DNA of 64,000 bases, from positions 174,342 through 238,341 of the forward strand of contig LSMY01000004.1 of assembly GCA_001641225.1 (NCBI GenBank), in the 5' to 3' direction. Source of the DNA: Mycoplasma sp. Bg2. GTDB lineage: Bacteria; Bacillota_I; Bacilli_A; Mycoplasmatales; Hepatoplasmataceae. Shown here one piece after another: positions 59,534 through 64,000 of this stretch. The position numbers and the translations under genes were made by a program. The notes beneath the pieces were generated by a model, which saw nothing but the letters and a program-made list of their open reading frames with translations, ran no database searches and was not told the origin of the DNA. Each line of letters begins with the position of its first letter. Position 1 is the first letter of the stretch.

Positions 59534-62500
59534 ATGAAAGATAATATTGAAGAATTTGGCACCGAAGAAATACTAGAAACATTACAAGACTTAATTAAAT
59601 TTGAAGGACTTTTAAAAAGTACTGAAAATTGTTATCTCTTTAGAGGACATTTTAAAAAAGAATGAATCTTTGAATCTTCATATAGAAGAAATCTTAGAGA
59701 AGAAACTCGAAAAGAAATAGATGCAACAAATTTATTAAAAATAGCAAAAGAGAAAATAAAATATTTTTATAATAATTCATCTGAAAATGAAAATCCTTTA
59801 AAAATGTTTGCTGAATTACAACATTCTGGTTCACCAACAATATTAATTGATTTAACTCTAACTTTATGAAATGCAATATGATTTTCTACTTCTACTAATT
59901 CAATAAATAATGATAATGTTAATGCAAAAATAAATAAAAATGATAAATATTTTAGAATATATTATTTTAAATGAGATAACAAAAGAGAAGAAATAAATCA
60001 CAAAATTAAAAATTTAGATGAGAAAAAAGTCTATCATTGTCCTGATACAATTTCATATGGGATAGCACAAAACTCATATTTTATAGTTGATAACTATGAT
60101 GAACTAGAAAAATATTGAAAAATTAAAAGTATCTTAGTTCCTTGATCAGAAAAAGATAGTTTGTCAACATATCTTGATAAAAATAATATAAATTCTAGTA
60201 CTATGTTTCCAGGCGTAAAAGGTTTAGAACTAGGTTTTGAAAGTTCTCCTGTTAAAGCTGACTTTATTAGCTCACTACAATTATCTGAATCAAACTATGA
60301 TGCTGGATCAATTAAAAAATATGATAAAGCAATTGATTTAAATTCAAATCTTTTTGTTGCAACTTATGAACAAGGAATTACTTTTATAGAATTAAATAAA
60401 TATACTAAGGCAATTAAATGTTTTGATAAAGTAATTGAATTAGACAAAAATTTTGCCGATAGTTATAACGGAAAGGGAATTGCCTTAGCTGAATTAAATA
60501 AATATACTGAATCTATTGAATATTTTGATAAAGCAATTGAATTAGATGTAAAATATCTTGAAGCTTATAATAATAAAGGAATTACATTAATTAAATTAAA
60601 AAAATATAATGAAGCAATAAACTGTTTTAATAAAGCAATTAAATTAAATCAAAAAAATCCTGATGCATATAATAGCATGGGTGTTGCATTATATGAACTT
60701 GGAAAATATAATGAAGCAATAGAATATTTTAATAAAATACTTAAAATAAATCAAGATAAATTTTATATTTATGGTATTTATAATAATAAGGGATTTGTAT
60801 TGAGTAAACTTCAAAAATACAATGAAGCGATTTCATGTTTTGATAAAGCAATTGAATTAAATCCAGAAGATTCTAATGGTTATAATGGCAAGGGTACAAT
60901 ACTTGGTGAACTAGGGAAATATGATGAAGCATTGAAATGTTTTAATAAAGCAATTGAATTAAATCCAATAGACCAAACTATTTATAACAACAAGGGGGCT
61001 ACATTAATTAAATTAGAAAAATATAATGAAGCAATTGAATATTTTGACAAAGCAATTTTATTTAATCAAAATGATTTCAAAGTATATGCCAATAAAGGAA
61101 TCGCATTAAAAAAATTAAAAGAATATGATGAAGCAATTATATATTTTAATAAAGCAATTGAATTAAATCCAAAAGAAGCAAATATTTATAATGAAAAGGG
61201 AAATACATTAAATGAAATAAAAAAATATAATGAAGCAATTAAATGTTTTGATAAAGTAATTGAATTAAATCCAAATGATCAAACTGTATATAAAAATAAA
61301 GGTGACATGTTATATAAATTAGAAAAATATGAAGAAGCATTGAAATATTATAATAGAGGAATTGAATTAAGCCCAAATGATCAAATGATTTATAGTAATA
61401 AAGGAATTTCATTAAGCAAACTTGAAAAATATGATGAAGCAATTGAATATTTTAATAAAGCAATCGAATTAAATGAAAATATTCCCGAAGCATATATTAA
61501 CAAAGGAGCAACATTAATTGAGTTAAAAAAAAATAATGAAGCAATTGAATATTTTAATAAAGCAATTGAATTAAATCCAAATGATTCTAATACATATAGC
61601 AATAAAGCAATCGCATTAACTAAATTAGAAAAATATATTGAAGCAATAAACTGTCTAGATAAAGCAATTGAATTAAATCCAAAATATGCTATTTTATATA
61701 ATGATAAAGGGCTTATTTTAAGCAGACTATCAAAATATGAAGAGGCAATTAAATGTTTTAATAAAGCAATCAAGTTAAATCCAAATAGTTCAACTATATA
61801 TAAAAATAAAGGCAATACATTAGATAAGTTAGAAAAATATGAAGAGGCAATTAAATGTTTTGACAAAGCAATCAGGTTAAATCCAATAGATGAAAATATT
61901 TATAATAGTAAGGGAGTTGCCTTATTCAAACTTAATAAATATGATGAAGCAATTAAATGTTTTGATAAAGCAATTAAATTAAACTCAAATAATCCTGAAT
62001 CATATAATAATAAAGGAAATATATTGGGTGAATTAAAAAAATACGAAGAGGCAATTGAATGTTTTGACAAAACAATTGAGTTAGACTCAAAATATTTTAA
62101 TGCTTATAATAATAAAGGAATTTCACTAGGCATTCTTCAGAAAAACAAAGAAGCAATAAACTGTTTTAATAAAGCAATTAAATTAAATCCAAATGACCCT
62201 AATGCTTATTATTTAAAAGGAGAGATATTAACTAAAGTAAAAAAATTTGAACAAGCACTCCTTAATTTTGATAAAACAATTCAATTAGATTCTAAATATT
62301 ATAATGCATACATTTACAAGGGATTCATATTTGATAATTTAAAAAAATATAATGAGGCAATTAAATTTTATGATCAAGCAATTAATTTATTACCTAAATC
62401 TATTATTGGATATAATAATAAAGCTAATATTTTAACAAAAATTAATAAATTAAATGAGGCACTCGAAATGTATAATAAAGTTCTTGAATTAGATCCAAAT

Positions 62501-62656
62501 TATATATATGCGCTTTCTAAAAAAGGAAAAATATTAATTGTAATGAAAAAAATAGATGAAGCAATTAACTGCTTTACAAAAATACTTAAATTAGATCCAA
62601 ATAATAAAGAAGCATTTAGTATATTAACTCAATTAACATTTTTTAAAAATAAATAG
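59534..62656 (+). CDS. FRG-domain / TPR-array protein 3 (longest array)
   Basis: 1040 residues. FRG domain with CYLFRGHFKKEWIFESSYRR (FRGH where the other two have FRGQ), FAELQHSGSPTILIDLTLTL and YGIAQNSYFIVDNYD. Then about 23 near-regular TPR units from about residue 245 to the end, the repeats being so alike at DNA level (GAAGCAATT and AAAGCAATTGAATTAAATCC recur) that unequal recombination can change their number. No extra C-terminal domain; the protein ends shortly after the last TPR. A GIY-YIG nuclease gene starts 14 nt later and is probably cotranscribed. Confidence 0.86.
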
Positions 62657-62670
62657 GTAAGTATATAATA

Positions 62671-63459
62671 ATGAATAAAACAAGCGGAATTTATAAAATG
62701 TATATTGATCAAGAACAAGATGATTGAAAAATTAATCCTTGTTATATTGGTATCTCTAAAAATATTGAAAATAGATGAAAAACACACAAATGTGCAACAA
62801 ATGCTATGTTAAAAAATAAGGATGATCTTTTATTAGAAAGTTTAAAATTTCATGTTATTATTGATCCAAGAAAATCATCATATTTAAAAATTAGTATGTA
62901 TTTAATTAATCATAACTTAACAGTTTCTGATTTAGATTTTAAAATTATTAATAAAATTTCATTTGAAAAAGTCACGGAAATTGAACCACAAGAACAAGAA
63001 CTAATTGATAAATATAATATTGAATGAACAGGCTGAAATGGAATTTTTGCAAAACAACATAAATATAAAGGAGTCTTACAAAATCCTTTTATAACAGAAG
63101 AAGATCAACTTTATTATCAAAACCTTTTAGAAGAAGACCAAAAAAGAATTAGTAATGTAATTGATAAAAATTCAAATCTTCCTCATTCACCTTATATAGA
63201 TTGATTACTAGGAGAACAAATACCTCAAACTAATGAAAAAGGTATAAAGTTATATGAACAAGCAGAGCAAAAAAGATGAGCTGATTATTGTGATTTAACT
63301 TATGAAAATTATAAAGAATGATGAGCTGAACATCAATTTGAATATATGACTAAAAATGAATTGAAAACTTGATTAAAAGCTAATAAAAAAATAGCTATCA
63401 ATATTAATAGATTAACACAACCTCAATTATTAAAATTAATTAATGATAAAGAAAAATAG
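62671..63459 (+). CDS. GIY-YIG nuclease domain protein
   Basis: 262 residues. The N-terminal GIY-YIG fold is explicit: SGIYKMYIDQEQ, CYIGISKNIENRWKTHK (YIG, then the catalytic-type Arg and His spacing), and SFEKVTEIEPQEQELIDKYN with the Glu expected in the last helix. The C-terminal half is unrecognised (Trp-rich, all TGA: KRWADYCDLTYENYKEWWAE) and ends in a small Lys-rich helical part. It follows FRG gene 3 by 14 nt and ends at a hairpin. Remnants of its 3' end precede FRG genes 1 and 3, tying it to the system. Confidence 0.83.
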
Positions 63460-63490
63460 AAGTATTATTAAATACTTCTATTTTTTTTAA
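63455..63490. terminator. Terminator after GIY-YIG gene, shared with the convergent gene
   Basis: AAATAGAAGTATT-ATTA-AATACTTCTATTT plus T-run; the stem begins at the stop codon. About 20 nt separate it from the stop of the converging gene, so it may serve both. Confidence 0.85.
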
Positions 63491-63509
63491 AATTTAGTTT
63501 AATTAAAAA

Positions 63510-64000
63510 TTATTCTTCAAGTGCAAATCCAATTGCACTAGATTGCAAATTATTTTTATGTCTTAATCTTTTTAAAATTTCATTATAATTTGGATCATCT
63601 TTTTTAGTTAAAATATCATTAAATTTTACCATAAATTTTCTAAAATATTCTATCAAAACTTCAACATCTTCAAGAGCTTCTGATGTAGATTCATATTGAT
63701 CATAGGCACTGGTTAAATTATCATTTATTATTTTTAAAATAGATTCAACTTCAATATTTTTTCGTTCTACATTATTTTCAGATAAGATTATTTCTATTTT
63801 TTTAATATTTATCTCAATTTTTCTATCAGAAAGTTTATTTTGTATTTCTAATGAATTAGTACGTGCAACTTCATAATTTATTCATTTTCCATAAATAAAA
63901 TTTTTATAAAATTCTCGTGATATATTGTCATTGCCATCATTAAATTTAACTAACATAAAGGCAAGAATTCTTATTGTATCAATTATATTTTTATTATTAT
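63510..64000 (-). CDS. Hypothetical helical protein, N-terminus beyond window
   Basis: About 162 codons up to the stop are visible; the frame is open to the window end, although an internal Met (FMLVKFNDGND) could be a start. The sequence is Lys/Glu/Asn/Ile-rich and helical (KIEINIKKIEIILSENNVER, ALEDVEVLIEYFRKFMVKF) with one TGA-Trp, and ends SSAIGFALEE. No family recognised, and no membrane segment. It converges on the GIY-YIG gene. Confidence 0.6.

Larger units (their letters stand above)
59382..59557 (+). repeat. About 175-bp direct repeat, copy B
   Basis: Second copy of 53281-53455, ending in the first codons of FRG gene 3. One one-base length difference lies in the hairpin loop; the promoter part is nearly unchanged. 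Confidence 0.85.

Noticed and set aside
61390..61866. 158-residue minus-strand Leu/Ser/Ile-rich frame, membrane-like
   Set aside because: Antisense of TPR repeats; its periodic pattern is the complement of the repeat and not a membrane protein.
54200..62650. Regular DNA repeats suggesting a CRISPR array or satellite
   Set aside because: The 102-bp period and codon structure equal 34-residue TPR units in an open frame.

Overview
The window is AT-rich DNA from a Mollicute. Many reading frames continue only if TGA is read as Trp (genetic code 4). In rnr, dnaB, gdpP, lacZ, the GH65 gene and the FRG genes, in-frame TGA codons fall where the family or the paralogues have Trp. The gene content (PTS, lactose and disaccharide enzymes, large APC permeases) fits the Spiroplasma/Entomoplasma/Mesoplasma/M. 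mycoides side of the class. No rRNA, tRNA or CRISPR array was recognised.

Layout. (1) 1-10.1 kb, all minus strand: a core block smpB', rnr, secG, dnaB, gdpP, rpsR, ssb, rpsF, a MATE exporter and parB. With parA at 46.6-47.3 kb this recalls the Firmicute origin-proximal order soj-spo0J-rpsF-ssb-rpsR-gdpP-(rplI)-dnaC, so the window is probably close to oriC. (2) 10.2-46.3 kb, almost all minus strand: about 36 kb of transport and sugar genes lying between parB and parA. It holds three tandem PnuC-like membrane proteins, four giant APC-type permeases with about 400-residue charged cytoplasmic tails, an EbgA/EbgC-type beta-galactosidase, two M42 peptidases, two HAD beta-phosphoglucomutase-like enzymes, a GH65 disaccharide phosphorylase, nagB, two cutC genes, a glucose-family PTS EIIC, a class II aldolase, and two copies of a lacA-lacB-ROK kinase cassette. 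Duplication and decay are visible: a pgmB remnant follows the third APC gene, and a PnuC-like remnant precedes the second lacA. (3) 46.6-51.1 kb: parA, a membrane-anchored HhH protein, rmuC, an aquaporin-like protein and a fourth PnuC-like protein. (4) 51.2-64 kb, mostly plus strand: an accessory island with two overlapping unknown genes, a stand-alone copy of a C-terminal domain, three large FRG-domain/TPR proteins, a GIY-YIG nuclease in operon with the last of them, and a partial unknown gene on the opposite strand.

Function. The sugar genes can be read as a lactose/galactose and glucosyl-disaccharide network: beta-galactosidase and GH65 phosphorylase outputs feed beta-phosphoglucomutase, LacAB, aldolase and NagB. 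Four sugar/permease promoter regions carry a similar two-part element whose TATATAC-like cores lie 22 bp apart, suggesting one shared regulator. The FRG-TPR/GIY-YIG island is the best candidate for an undescribed system. It has three paralogous genes with near-identical leaderless promoters, a shared FRG head, TPR arrays of different length and different C-termini. A GIY-YIG gene remains intact only behind the third, with decayed GIY-YIG 3' ends in front of the first and third. A conflict or defence role is an inference from architecture; nothing in the sequence proves it.
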